Part shown: piece after piece, positions 45,565-54,941 of the stretch | Layout of the letters: every line of letters starts with the position of its first letter | How positions within the stretch are numbered: position 1 is the stretch's first letter | NCBI GenBank assembly: GCA_905182525.1 | Contig: CAJJBV010000002.1 | Coordinates: 1 to 64,000, forward strand | From: Cryomorphaceae bacterium | Lineage (GTDB): Bacteria > Bacteroidota > Bacteroidia > Flavobacteriales_D > Parvicellaceae | Reading direction: 5' to 3' | DNA: 64,000 nucleotides | Notes under the pieces: generated by a model | What the model was told of the DNA's origin: nothing | The model's input: the letters and a program-made list of their open reading frames with translations, nothing else | Database searches by the model: none | Translations under genes and position numbers: made by a program

Positions 45565-46218
45565 TTATAATTGAATGTCCTTAAAGCAAATTGCGACCCC
45601 AAAAAACACCATTAAGCAGCCAATAAGCATTCCAATAATAGACAAAACTTTATTGTTTAATTTCTCTTTAAGTCTGCTAGAAAAGTAGATTTTTAAAATG
45701 TCCACCATAAACATCGTCAATAGTGTAATCCCAAAAAATGAAATTAGCTGTAAGTCTCCTAGATTCAATTCTTTTGTAGCATATGTACTTGCTGCAATCC
45801 AAAAAATAAGAACTCCAGGGTTTATTGCATTTAACCCTAGTCCTTTGATAATTAGTTGAAATGGATATATTATAATATTTGTTTTAACAGCTTCAATTTC
45901 TTTTACATCTCTGGCTGCAACATTAGTTTTTTTAATTTGGAGTAAATTTTTATAAATAAAAGTAATTCCTAAGGTTATAAATACAGAACCGGCAATATAT
46001 TTTACAAACGAATTAGTTGTTAACCAAATATTTATTTTTTCAGCAACAAAAAATGCTGCAAGTAGATAAATGGCATCGCTTAGTAAAATACCTAGATCTA
46101 AAAAAACTGCTGCTTTAAATCCCTTTTTTATACTTGTTTCTAATAAAATAAAAAAAGCAGGACCTAACATAAAGCTTATGATTATCCCAAATACTATACC
46201 ATTTTGAATGATTAACAT
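45565..46218 (-). CDS. LysE family exporter
   Basis: Six-helix inner-membrane protein (217 aa) of the LysE/RhtB superfamily. The opening GIIISFMLGPAFFILLETSIKKGFKAAVFLDLGILLSDA is characteristic, as is NPGVLIFWIAAS later on. It exports amino acids or similar compounds; the substrate is not clear. Adjacent to the FAD oxidoreductase with no gap, so probably an operon. Confidence 0.9.
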   Translation of the reverse strand: MLIIQNGIVFGIIISFMLGPAFFILLETSIKKGFKAAVFLDLGILLSDAIYLLAAFFVAEKINIWLTTNSFVKYIAGSVFITLGITFIYKNLLQIKKTNVAARDVKEIEAVKTNIIIYPFQLIIKGLGLNAINPGVLIFWIAASTYATKELNLGDLQLISFFGITLLTMFMVDILKIYFSSRLKEKLNNKVLSIIGMLIGCLMVFFGVAICFKDIQL

Positions 46219-46246
46219 TAGTTCATATTATTATTTTATTGAGAAT

Positions 46247-46270
46247 AAAAAAACCGCCTATTGGCGGTTT
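46247..46270 (-). terminator. Rho-independent terminator of the small protein gene
   Basis: 8-bp perfect stem AAACCGCC/GGCGGTTT (46251-46258 with 46263-46270) and a 4-base loop, followed on the minus strand by a run of seven T (46253 to 46247). It lies 26 bases after the 63-codon gene. Confidence 0.85.
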
Positions 46271-46295
46271 AATATTAAAAATATAAAAGTGTTAA

Positions 46296-46487
46296 TTAAC
46301 CTTTAACGAAAGGAAGACCTGTTTTAGGACTTTCAACAACATTTTTACCACTTGGTAAATCGCAAGCATTAGATCTTTCGTCTTTACAGAAGTAATAAAT
46401 AGTTTGATTTCTTCCACCTCTAAGTTCAACATCTTTAGTGTGTAAATAGTAAGTTTTACCCTTACTGTTAGTATGTGAATAAGCCAT
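46296..46487 (-). CDS. Small conserved protein (63 aa), unknown function
   Basis: A short intact gene with its own terminator. The pattern SKGKTYYLHTKDVELRGGRNQTIYYF followed by LPSG..VVES.KTGLP is a small protein family I recognise from Bacteroidota and cyanobacteria without an assigned function. Here the middle has two Cys (FCKDERSNACDL). The basic and aromatic character could suit nucleic-acid or ribosome binding, but that is a guess. Strong termination and a monocistronic position suggest substantial expression. Confidence 0.75.
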   Translation of the reverse strand: MAYSHTNSKGKTYYLHTKDVELRGGRNQTIYYFCKDERSNACDLPSGKNVVESPKTGLPFVKG

Positions 46488-46696
46488 TTTTAAGTTTTTA
46501 ATTGATTACTATCCGAATATAATAAAAACATAGCTATTATCCCCTTAAAAATTAGGTTTTCTAAAATATTTTTTTTTAAAATGGGGTTTTTTTGGAAATA
46601 AATCCAACTTTCATAGCTAATAAAATGATATTTAGGAACTTATATAAAAAAATAAAGAGTATAATCTTTATTATAAAATCTATTTAAAATTATATT

Positions 46697-48007
46697 TTAT
46701 GGTTTAGGAACTATACCATATTTCTTGCAATATTTAATGTAATTTTTTTCTTGTTCGTTAGATAAGTCTATTTTCTTTCCATCAATGAAGGCATAGCTTA
46801 ATTTATTAGAGATGATATCTAATGCATCCCCTTTAGAAACAAATAAAGTAGCAGACATCCCCTTTTTGATTGTCCCATATTTTTCAATCCCTAGTATTTT
46901 AGCACAATTTGAAGTAAGTGCTTTTATTGCTTCTTCATATGGTAATCCATATGCAACAGCAGTTCCTGCAAGAAATGGAATATTTCTACTTTGCATTTGC
47001 TCCATGTCTCCTTGATTATCAAAACAAAATAGCACTTTAGATTTAAAAAGTATTGATGGCAATCGGTATGAAATATCTAATTCGCTTTGTTTGTATTTAG
47101 GTAAAGAATGAACCCTTTTAATAATAACAGAGATATCATTTTCTGCAAGTAATTCTGCAATATAGTGAGCGTCTCTTCCGCCAACTAGAGTTAGTTTTTG
47201 AATTTTAAATTCTTTTTTAAATTCAATAATTTCTTTTATTTGTGAAACCTCATTGGCATGAATATATAATCTTTTGGAACCTAAAAAGATACCTTTCATC
47301 GCCTCCATTTTTAAATCAACAATGCCAAAAGATGTTCCCTCGCAATAAGCTTGAGATCTATTGAAAAAATTATAAATCTCAACTTTCAATGTTCTAACTT
47401 TTGTTTTTGTTTTTTTAATTTCTGCTTCTGATGCTCCAGTTCTATTTATTCTACTTATTGGCCAGTTCATGTGAATTCCTTCATCTGCCTTAACAACGGC
47501 ATCTTCCCAGTTCCAAGCATCAAATCTCATTACGGATGATGTTCCGGAAATCAACCCGCCTCTAGGAGATATTTGACCTAAAAGAATACCATTAGACCTA
47601 ACCGTAGGAGTTATTCTAGAATCTGTATTAAAAGCAGTAAGAGTTCTTGAATTTGGATTGAAATTTCCAGTTTCTCTGTAATCTTTAGTAGCTCTAACTG
47701 CACCAATTTCCATTAGCCCTAATGTGGAGTTCATTGCAATAAAACCTGGGTAGACATCTTGGCCAGCTATATTAATTATAACATTGTATTTTGAACTATC
47801 AATCGTATCTTGATCAAGATCCATCAATTCACTTATTAATCCTTTTTCAAATCCAATTGCTGAATTTTTTATAATTTTCCCATCTCCCTTGTGGAGTATT
47901 CCTCCATGCAATAAAATATTTTCTTTTTGGATTTCTGCAGGTGTGATTTGAGCAATACCACTTATCCAGCTAATAATTATAAATAATATTGATATGGCTT
48001 TATTCAT
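46697..48007 (-). CDS. Amidohydrolase-like protein lacking the metal motif
   Basis: Exported protein (436 aa; signal peptide MNKAISILFIIISWISGIAQ) with the overall fold of metal-dependent amidohydrolases: a composite beta domain, then a TIM-barrel-like body ending in YGTIKKGMSATLFVSKGDAL. The position that should be HxH reads YPGFIAMNSTLGL, and the usual later His and Asp are not obvious, so it is probably not a classical hydrolase. It overlaps the larger amidohydrolase gene by 8 bases. Such a pair, one normal and one degenerate, is common in Bacteroidota. Confidence 0.85.
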   Translation of the reverse strand: MNKAISILFIIISWISGIAQITPAEIQKENILLHGGILHKGDGKIIKNSAIGFEKGLISELMDLDQDTIDSSKYNVIINIAGQDVYPGFIAMNSTLGLMEIGAVRATKDYRETGNFNPNSRTLTAFNTDSRITPTVRSNGILLGQISPRGGLISGTSSVMRFDAWNWEDAVVKADEGIHMNWPISRINRTGASEAEIKKTKTKVRTLKVEIYNFFNRSQAYCEGTSFGIVDLKMEAMKGIFLGSKRLYIHANEVSQIKEIIEFKKEFKIQKLTLVGGRDAHYIAELLAENDISVIIKRVHSLPKYKQSELDISYRLPSILFKSKVLFCFDNQGDMEQMQSRNIPFLAGTAVAYGLPYEEAIKALTSNCAKILGIEKYGTIKKGMSATLFVSKGDALDIISNKLSYAFIDGKKIDLSNEQEKNYIKYCKKYGIVPKP

Positions 48008-51000
48008 CTATTTCAAATTCATTACACTTATGAAGTTTATTATCTTGCTTTTTTATTCTTTGTGTTTGGGCTCCATTTTTTTTAGCTAAAATCATTTCGC
48101 TAATAATATTAGATCTATTTTTTTGATTTTCTTCAAATAATTTTTCTTGAATTATGTAGTCATAAAGTAGACGCCCGTCTACATAAGTTTGTTCTACTTT
48201 TGCATAAACAGAGAGAGGAGAATGATCCCAGATTACGATATCTGCATCTTTACCTTTTTTAATAGAACCAGTACGATCATCAATATGTAATAATTTAGCA
48301 GGATTAATTGTGACTAATTTAATTGCTTCATTTTCAGAACAGCCACCGTATTTAATTGCTTTACTAGCTTCTTGATTCAGTCTTCGTCCCATTTCCGCAT
48401 CATCAGAATTAATAGCTGTTACAATCCCCATTTGACTTAGAAGACAAGCATTATAAGGAATTGCATCTCTTACCTCATATTTATAGGCCCACCAATCAGA
48501 GAAAGTAGATGCACCAACCCCATGGGCTTTCATTTTATCAGCAACTTTGTAGCCTTCTAATATATGTGTAAAAGTATTTATTTTAAAGCCCATAGAATCT
48601 GCCATTTTCATTAGCATATTTATTTCTGATTGAATGTAAGAGTGGCATGTTATAAATCTTTTTTCATTAATTATCTCACTTAAAGCTTCAAGCTGTAAAT
48701 CTTTTTTTGGTTCAATCTTTTTTACTTTTACTTTTTTTGGTAAATTATTGAAATCATCTATTTTATTTTGATACTCTTTAGCCTCTATAAAAGCATCATA
48801 ATAAATTTGTTCTACTCCCATTCTTGTTTGAGGATATCTTATGCTGTAGCGCCACCCCCAATTAGATTGTTTTACATTTTCTCCTAGCGCAAATTTTATA
48901 AATTTTGGAGCAGTTTTTATTTTCATTTCTTCTGCTGTCTGTCCCCATCGCATTTTAATAATTGCACTTTGCCCTCCGATTGGATTTGCTGAACCATGAA
49001 GTAATTGAGCTGATGTTACTCCACCTGCAAGTTGTCTATAAATATTAATATCTTCAGGATTAATCACATCTCCAATTCTTACTTCTGAAGTTACAGCATT
49101 TGACCCTTCATTAACACCATTTTGAATAGCGATATGTGAATGTTCATCAATAATCCCAGGTGTAATATGTTTGCCTTCTAAATCAATTACTTTAACATTA
49201 TTATAATTTCCAAGATCAATATTTTCACCAACATCAATTATTTTGCCATCTCTTATCCACAGTTTACCTTTGAAAGTTTCTAAATGATCGGCTGTCCATA
49301 TTGTTGCATTTTCAAATAATACGTTTGATAATTCAGCTTGTTCTGATGGACAAAAATCTAAGTGTTTATTTTTTATAAATTTCTTTTTAATAATTTTTTT
49401 GCTAGCAGTATCTGTTTTGGTGATAGTTAGAACTTTACTTTTTTCAGCTTTCCAATTAAACCATTCTCCATATTTATCTCTTCCTTCACCATTCCATTTT
49501 TGACCATCATTTTCAATTTTGCCATTCAGCCTAATTAAATTGTCGCCCTCGGAATAGCTAATAGTTACGTTATTTTCATAAAGTGAAAAGTTAACTTTAA
49601 CAGTTTTTTCGGATTTAATCTTTACAAAATCACCACTTGGACTAATTACTGGACGCCCATTTAACAAACTGTCTTTTAAAATCCTAAATTTTAATTCTGC
49701 TTTTGGCTTATCTATAGAACCACTGATTAATAATTTTTTTTCATTATTTCCTGTAATTAATTTATAATTCCCTCTTAGATCTTTAGAGTTAGTGATGGAT
49801 TTAAATTCTTGTTTCCCAAGAACCCAGTTTTCTAAAATCTTAAAATCTTTTGTAAACAATTCTTTATCAGTAATCAAAAAATTAGCTAGCTTTCCTTTGT
49901 TAATTGTTCCACATATAGAATCAATTCCTAGCCATTTTGCAGGAAGCTCCGTTAAAGCATATAAAATCTTTTCTTTTTTAGCACCACTCAATAAACTCTC
50001 TTGAATATTTTTAAAAAACACTTTACTTTTTAAATTTTCAGAAGTAATACAAAATGAAATATTTTCTTTTTCTAGAGTAGCTATGTTTAATGAAGCATAC
50101 TTCCAATGAGATAAGTCAGATGTGCTAACTGAAATTGCATCGTATGGGTTTTCTAAATCCATAGGCTTTGGAAAATCTAAAGGAATAATTAGTTTTGGAG
50201 ATATAGATTTTATTTGTTCTATATTTTCATATTCCTTTCCACTACCCTTATAAATAAAATCAATTCCAGATTCTTCGGAAACTTTAGAGGCTCTCATCAA
50301 ATCTAATTTTCTATCTAGAACAAATATGTTCGGGTATTTTTTATTACTTACATGTGCTTCATAGGACAAATTTATTTTAGGATGATTATTTAAATTATTT
50401 TTTTCATACCATTTAGAGTCTATAAAAAATTGCCTCAATAAGGCTATGGAACCCATTAACGAAGTTGGGTAAGCTTGATTGGAATTCCCTTTATTAAAAG
50501 AATAAAAGTTAGCTGCTTTATCTAATAAAATTTTAGAATTAGAACTTTTCCCTAGTAAATGTAGAGATCCTGTCCCCCTAACAATTCCATTTTTTTGGTG
50601 ACTTAACACCATTCCATATCCCTTTTTTAGAAACGTTTCTATTTCATTATAAACCAACTTAACATTATCAATGGCATTATATTCTGGTCTAACAGCTTCA
50701 TTCCAATGGTAAGGACCTTTTTTAGAGGTTTTGTATTGAGGATTTTTTAATTTTTCTTTAGATTTTTCTTTAGAAATATTTAAGTCACTATACAATTCTA
50801 TAAATGAAGGGTAAATAAATTGACCAGTTAAATCGTGAATAATAGCGCCTTTAGGAATAGAGATATTTTTTCCCATTTCAATAATTCTATTTCCTTTTAC
50901 TATTAAAATTCCATTTTCAATTATTGTGTTTTCATTAACATGAATAGTCCCATTGATAAAAACTTCTGGTAATTCTGCTTTTTTTTTAATTCCAAAATGA

Positions 51001-51077
51001 GGAGAATAATTACTGTTTTGAGCATTCGATAGAAAAACCACAAAAAAACATGAAACAAAGAGTAGGTATCTTTTCAT
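48000..51077 (-). CDS. Double-domain amidohydrolase
   Basis: Exported protein of 1025 aa (from ATG 51077; a TTG two codons upstream is less likely) with signal peptide MKRYLLFVSCFFVVFLSNAQ. Residues about 35-410 form an amidohydrolase-like domain whose HxH site reads FIYPSFIELYSDL. About 430-560 is a beta-rich insert (GRPVISPSGDFVKIKSEKTV...WNGEGRDKYG). About 580-1000 is a second, apparently active amidohydrolase with HSH at about 646-648 (TPGIIDEHSH), a His in FITCHSYIQ, one in FTHILEGY, and Asp in AINSDDAEMG. Substrate unknown; peptidase or lactonase activity is possible. It precedes and overlaps the second amidohydrolase gene. Confidence 0.88.
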   Translation of the reverse strand: MKRYLLFVSCFFVVFLSNAQNSNYSPHFGIKKKAELPEVFINGTIHVNENTIIENGILIVKGNRIIEMGKNISIPKGAIIHDLTGQFIYPSFIELYSDLNISKEKSKEKLKNPQYKTSKKGPYHWNEAVRPEYNAIDNVKLVYNEIETFLKKGYGMVLSHQKNGIVRGTGSLHLLGKSSNSKILLDKAANFYSFNKGNSNQAYPTSLMGSIALLRQFFIDSKWYEKNNLNNHPKINLSYEAHVSNKKYPNIFVLDRKLDLMRASKVSEESGIDFIYKGSGKEYENIEQIKSISPKLIIPLDFPKPMDLENPYDAISVSTSDLSHWKYASLNIATLEKENISFCITSENLKSKVFFKNIQESLLSGAKKEKILYALTELPAKWLGIDSICGTINKGKLANFLITDKELFTKDFKILENWVLGKQEFKSITNSKDLRGNYKLITGNNEKKLLISGSIDKPKAELKFRILKDSLLNGRPVISPSGDFVKIKSEKTVKVNFSLYENNVTISYSEGDNLIRLNGKIENDGQKWNGEGRDKYGEWFNWKAEKSKVLTITKTDTASKKIIKKKFIKNKHLDFCPSEQAELSNVLFENATIWTADHLETFKGKLWIRDGKIIDVGENIDLGNYNNVKVIDLEGKHITPGIIDEHSHIAIQNGVNEGSNAVTSEVRIGDVINPEDINIYRQLAGGVTSAQLLHGSANPIGGQSAIIKMRWGQTAEEMKIKTAPKFIKFALGENVKQSNWGWRYSIRYPQTRMGVEQIYYDAFIEAKEYQNKIDDFNNLPKKVKVKKIEPKKDLQLEALSEIINEKRFITCHSYIQSEINMLMKMADSMGFKINTFTHILEGYKVADKMKAHGVGASTFSDWWAYKYEVRDAIPYNACLLSQMGIVTAINSDDAEMGRRLNQEASKAIKYGGCSENEAIKLVTINPAKLLHIDDRTGSIKKGKDADIVIWDHSPLSVYAKVEQTYVDGRLLYDYIIQEKLFEENQKNRSNIISEMILAKKNGAQTQRIKKQDNKLHKCNEFEIDE

Positions 51078-51142
51078 TGACAATGAATTTAAAAATATTA
51101 ACTATATCTTGCATTAATATTTAACAAAATAATTTCACAACT

Positions 51143-51499
51143 ATGAAATCTCATAATATATCTCTTGTTAGTTCACTTGTTTTAATAGTTATGAGTACAT
51201 GGGGCTATCTTTCTTCAGAAACTCCTTCAGTTACCGCTTTAATCCCATTATTTTTTGGAGTAATACTTATTTTGTGTTATCCTGGAATAAAGAAAGAAAA
51301 TAAGATTATTGCACATATTGCTGTCAGTTTAACTTTACTTGTTTTTTTAGCACTATTTATGCCCCTTAAGGGAGCTTTTGGCAGGGAAGATAATGGAGCT
51401 GCTTTAAGAATATTTATAATGATTACTGGTGCTGCATTTTCTTTATTTGGCTTTATTAAAAGTTTTATTAACGCAAGAAAAGCAAGGGAAAACAACTAA
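51143..51499 (+). CDS. Small four-helix membrane protein, unknown function
   Basis: Protein of 118 aa with four hydrophobic segments (about 8-22, 32-47, 58-76 and 88-106) and a basic tail (NARKARENN). The SETPSVTALIPLFFGVILI stretch recalls a membrane family seen in marine bacteria, but I cannot name it. It ends 24 bases before hflX on the same strand. Confidence 0.7.
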   Translation: MKSHNISLVSSLVLIVMSTWGYLSSETPSVTALIPLFFGVILILCYPGIKKENKIIAHIAVSLTLLVFLALFMPLKGAFGREDNGAALRIFIMITGAAFSLFGFIKSFINARKARENN

Positions 51500-51523
51500 T
51501 CTTTAAAACAATCTAACCTATTT

Positions 51524-52645
51524 TTGGAAAAAGCAGTTTTAGTAGGGATAAATTATAGTTCTCAAACCAACGATCAAACAAAAGAATTCTTGGATGAACT
51601 AGCTTTTTTAGCTCTTACATCTGGAGCCAAAACCACACAAAGATTTACTCAATCTTTAAAAATTGCCCACTCAACTACATTCGTAGGAAAAGGAAAACTC
51701 AACGAAATTGAAATTTTTGTAAAAGAAAAAGAAATTGATCTAGTTATTTTCGATGATGACTTAACCCCTTCTCAATTAAGAAATATTGAAAAACAGCTTT
51801 GTTGTAAAATTTTAGATAGAAGTAATTTAATACTTGATATTTTTGCAAGTAGAGCTAGAACTGCTCATGCTAAAACCCAGGTAGAATTGGCGCAATATCA
51901 ATATTTATTGCCAAGATTAACAAGAATGTGGACTCACTTAGAAAGACAAAAAGGAGGTATTGGGATGCGTGGTCCTGGGGAAACACAAATTGAAACCGAT
52001 AGAAGAATTATAAATCAGAAAATAAGTAATTTAAAACTTAAGCTAACTAAAATCGACAAGCAAAAGTTTGCTCAAAGAAAAAACAGAGGCAATATGGTTA
52101 GAGTTGCCCTAGTCGGTTATACCAACGTAGGAAAATCTACGCTTATGAATATCGTTAGTAAATCAAAAGTTTTTGCAGAAAACAAATTATTTGCTACACT
52201 GGATACTACAGTTAGAAAAGTTGTGGTAGATCAAGTACCATTTTTATTAAGTGATACTGTAGGTTTTATTAGAAAATTACCTCATCAACTAATAGAATCG
52301 TTTAAGTCAACTTTAGACGAAGTAAGAGATGCTGATGTTTTAATTCACGTTGTTGATTTATCACATTCTGTATATCAAGATCAAATGAATTCAGTGAACG
52401 AAACATTAAATGAGTTATTGCCAAAATCTAAAGCCACAATTATTTGTTTTAATAAAATAGATAGGATTAAAAGCGAAGAATTAAAAGCATTAAAAGAGTT
52501 TTGGAAAAATAAAGATTTTCAAGTTGTTTTTATTTCAGCAGTTCAAAAAATTGGAATAGACAATTTAAAAAAAGAACTTTTTAACAAAGTTAAAGACATT
52601 CACTACACTAGATTTCCTTTTAACAAGACTTCTGTGTATTATTAA
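51524..52645 (+). CDS. hflX: GTPase HflX
   Basis: Ribosome-associated GTPase (373 aa) that splits stalled ribosomes after heat or other stress. The HflX N-terminal domain ends with the signature QKGGIGMRGPGETQIETDRR. The G1 loop is GYTNVGKST (198-206), G3 DTVGFIRKLP, and G4 NKID. TTG start at 51524 before EKAVLVGINY. Family-typical length without the extended C-terminal domain. Confidence 0.95.
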   Translation: MEKAVLVGINYSSQTNDQTKEFLDELAFLALTSGAKTTQRFTQSLKIAHSTTFVGKGKLNEIEIFVKEKEIDLVIFDDDLTPSQLRNIEKQLCCKILDRSNLILDIFASRARTAHAKTQVELAQYQYLLPRLTRMWTHLERQKGGIGMRGPGETQIETDRRIINQKISNLKLKLTKIDKQKFAQRKNRGNMVRVALVGYTNVGKSTLMNIVSKSKVFAENKLFATLDTTVRKVVVDQVPFLLSDTVGFIRKLPHQLIESFKSTLDEVRDADVLIHVVDLSHSVYQDQMNSVNETLNELLPKSKATIICFNKIDRIKSEELKALKEFWKNKDFQVVFISAVQKIGIDNLKKELFNKVKDIHYTRFPFNKTSVYY

Positions 52646-52673
52646 GAATTATTTTTTGTTATACTAAATTAAA

Positions 52674-53624
52674 ATGGGAAAGAAATTAGTCATTGGGTCT
52701 TCAGGACAAATTGGGGTCGAATTAATTGAAAGCTTGTCAACAATTTTTGGAGCTAGTCAAGTTATTGCCTCCGATATTAAACCATCTAAAGAAATTAAAA
52801 CCCAAGGTGTTGATTATATTTCTCTTGATGTTCTCAATAAAAGTAAATTATTGAAAGTCATTAAGGAGCATAATATTTCTGAAGTTTATTTACTTGCAGC
52901 AATGTTATCTGCATTAGCCGAAAAGAAGATTGAATCAGCTTGGAACTTAAATATGCAAGGATTATTCAATGTTTTAGATTTGGCAAAAGAAAAGCATATT
53001 AATAAAGTCTTTTGGCCCAGTTCCATCGCTGTTTTTGGCCCAACCAGTCCAAAAATTAACACTCCTCAATCTACATTACTTGAACCATCAACTGTTTATG
53101 GTATTAGTAAAATGGCCGGAGAAAGATGGTGTGAATATTATTTTTTAAAATATGGTGTAGATGTTAGAAGTTTAAGATATCCAGGGATAATTAGCTATAA
53201 ATCTCCACCTGGTGGCGGTACTACAGATTATGCAATAGAAATATTTCATGCAGCAATAAATAATCAGGTTTATAAATCATTTATAAGCGAAAATGTTTCA
53301 TTGCCAATGCTCTACATGAATGACGCGATCCAAGCAACTGTAGAAATAATGAACGTAGATAGAAAAAAACTAACTGTAAACTCTAGTTATAATATTTCTG
53401 CAATGAGTTTTAATCCTAAAGAATTAACCAAAGAAATTCAGCGTATTTTCCCTGATTTTCGTATTTCATATGAAATAGATTTTAGAAATGAAATAGCATT
53501 GTCTTGGCCCTCAATTATTGATGATTCAATCGCTAGAAATGACTGGAACTGGAATCCGGCTTATAATTTGAGAAAAACTACTTTAGAGATGATTAATGGA
53601 ATTTCAAAACAGCTAGCCAACTAG
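52674..53624 (+). CDS. L-threonine 3-dehydrogenase-like NAD-dependent epimerase/dehydratase
   Basis: Extended short-chain dehydrogenase (316 aa). NAD motif GSSGQIG (8-14), catalytic Tyr142 and Lys146 (STVYGISKMAGE), and the substrate-binding stretch RSLRYPGIISYKSPPGGGTTDYA that marks SDR-type L-threonine 3-dehydrogenases. Oxidises L-threonine to 2-amino-3-ketobutyrate. No glycine C-acetyltransferase gene is in the window. Its 3' end overlaps the convergent acyltransferase by 12 bases. Confidence 0.88.
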   Translation: MGKKLVIGSSGQIGVELIESLSTIFGASQVIASDIKPSKEIKTQGVDYISLDVLNKSKLLKVIKEHNISEVYLLAAMLSALAEKKIESAWNLNMQGLFNVLDLAKEKHINKVFWPSSIAVFGPTSPKINTPQSTLLEPSTVYGISKMAGERWCEYYFLKYGVDVRSLRYPGIISYKSPPGGGTTDYAIEIFHAAINNQVYKSFISENVSLPMLYMNDAIQATVEIMNVDRKKLTVNSSYNISAMSFNPKELTKEIQRIFPDFRISYEIDFRNEIALSWPSIIDDSIARNDWNWNPAYNLRKTTLEMINGISKQLAN

Positions 53625-54938
53625 ACTTTGAACACTGTCAAACGCTTTTTTTATAATTAAGAAATCTTCTTTTTTTATTGCTTTTCTGTAATTCCATCTT
53701 CCTTTAATTTTGATGTATAAAATCCAATATCTAAAATTAAGTAATGAAATTAATGGAAGTGAAAAAACACATATTAATCCTATCTTCCAGTCCAAATAAG
53801 CAAAAATAAATATGGTAATAATAAGCCAATACAATATAAAAAGAACTACTCCAATTACTTGTTTTAAAGAACTATGAAAATGTTTGTCTTTTATTTTATT
53901 TTCAACTATCCAAACTGGGATTTTATAGGGGATATAGTTTGTAATTAACCCCAATAAATGAACAGGCAACAGAATGAACATAATAATGCTTATTCCAAAT
54001 AATTTAATAAAAGAATCTTCGGGAATTTCTAATAAATAAGGTCTAATACTATTTTTTTTAGTGAAAGATTGGACAGATTTTATGTCAGAAAGAAGCTTAT
54101 TATAAACGGATGGATCCTGAATTTTTATTTGTTCAGTTTTTCTTAATTTTTCTTGTCTTAAATTGAATTTCTCAATTACGGAACTAACTTTTTTACTTAA
54201 TGGGAACCTATGGAGTAGGTAGTATATTTCTTCGTAGTTTTCTTGATCTTCGATATTAATAACTAGAGTTCTTAATTCATCAAAAACTTTAAAAGTTAAT
54301 TTATTAATAGCTTCAACGTTATTTTCTTGAAATTGATCGTAATATTTACTAACATCTATTGGATTACCCACATTTAATAGAATATCAGAATTCATATTAA
54401 AATGATTTTCATAGTCAATCCCTAATGGAATAATATAAATAGGAGTTTCTTTTCCATATTTATGCAGTGTTCCAAGAGTGATTCTAGCTAATCCTTTTTT
54501 TAATGGGCGAATTAATTTTTTATAATTGTGATTACCTTCTGGAAAAATAACAAGGTTTCCTTGGTTTTTAAGAATGTCATAGCACTCTATAAATGTCGTT
54601 GCATTTTTTGAGATTGTATCTACGCCATCTCTTTGCCTAAATATTGGAAGCATGTAAAGCTGTCTTAAAAGCTTATTAGCTAATTTTTTTTTGAAAATAT
54701 CAGCTCTAGTTAGGTAGTAAAGAGGAGCATTTGTTTGACCAGCAAGAACTATAGGGTCTAAAAAAGCATTTTGATGGTTAACTGCATAAACTATTCCAGC
54801 ATTTTTTGGAATCTTGGACTTGCCTTCATATTGAAATCCCCTGAAATAGGCTCTAGATCCTGTAGTAACTAAAGCATATCCAATTTTATAAAAAAAATGC
54901 CAGTCCTTAATCCAGTAATTAAGCCAAATTTTTTTCAT
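53613..54938 (-). CDS. Lysophospholipid acyltransferase (PlsC-like)
   Basis: Membrane-bound 1-acylglycerol-phosphate acyltransferase-like enzyme (441 aa). Motif I reads VNHQNAFLDP (His and Asp of the acceptor site) and motif III is FPEGNHNYKKLI. The C-terminal ~150 residues include paired helices (FGISIIMFILLPVHLLGL; QVIGVVLFILYWLIITIFIFAY). Bacteroidota relatives are annotated as glycerol-3-phosphate or lysophosphatidic acid acyltransferases; the acceptor cannot be told here. Follows pheT on the same strand after 3 bases. Confidence 0.85.
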   Translation of the reverse strand: MKKIWLNYWIKDWHFFYKIGYALVTTGSRAYFRGFQYEGKSKIPKNAGIVYAVNHQNAFLDPIVLAGQTNAPLYYLTRADIFKKKLANKLLRQLYMLPIFRQRDGVDTISKNATTFIECYDILKNQGNLVIFPEGNHNYKKLIRPLKKGLARITLGTLHKYGKETPIYIIPLGIDYENHFNMNSDILLNVGNPIDVSKYYDQFQENNVEAINKLTFKVFDELRTLVINIEDQENYEEIYYLLHRFPLSKKVSSVIEKFNLRQEKLRKTEQIKIQDPSVYNKLLSDIKSVQSFTKKNSIRPYLLEIPEDSFIKLFGISIIMFILLPVHLLGLITNYIPYKIPVWIVENKIKDKHFHSSLKQVIGVVLFILYWLIITIFIFAYLDWKIGLICVFSLPLISLLNFRYWILYIKIKGRWNYRKAIKKEDFLIIKKAFDSVQSLVG

Positions 54939-54941
54939 AAC

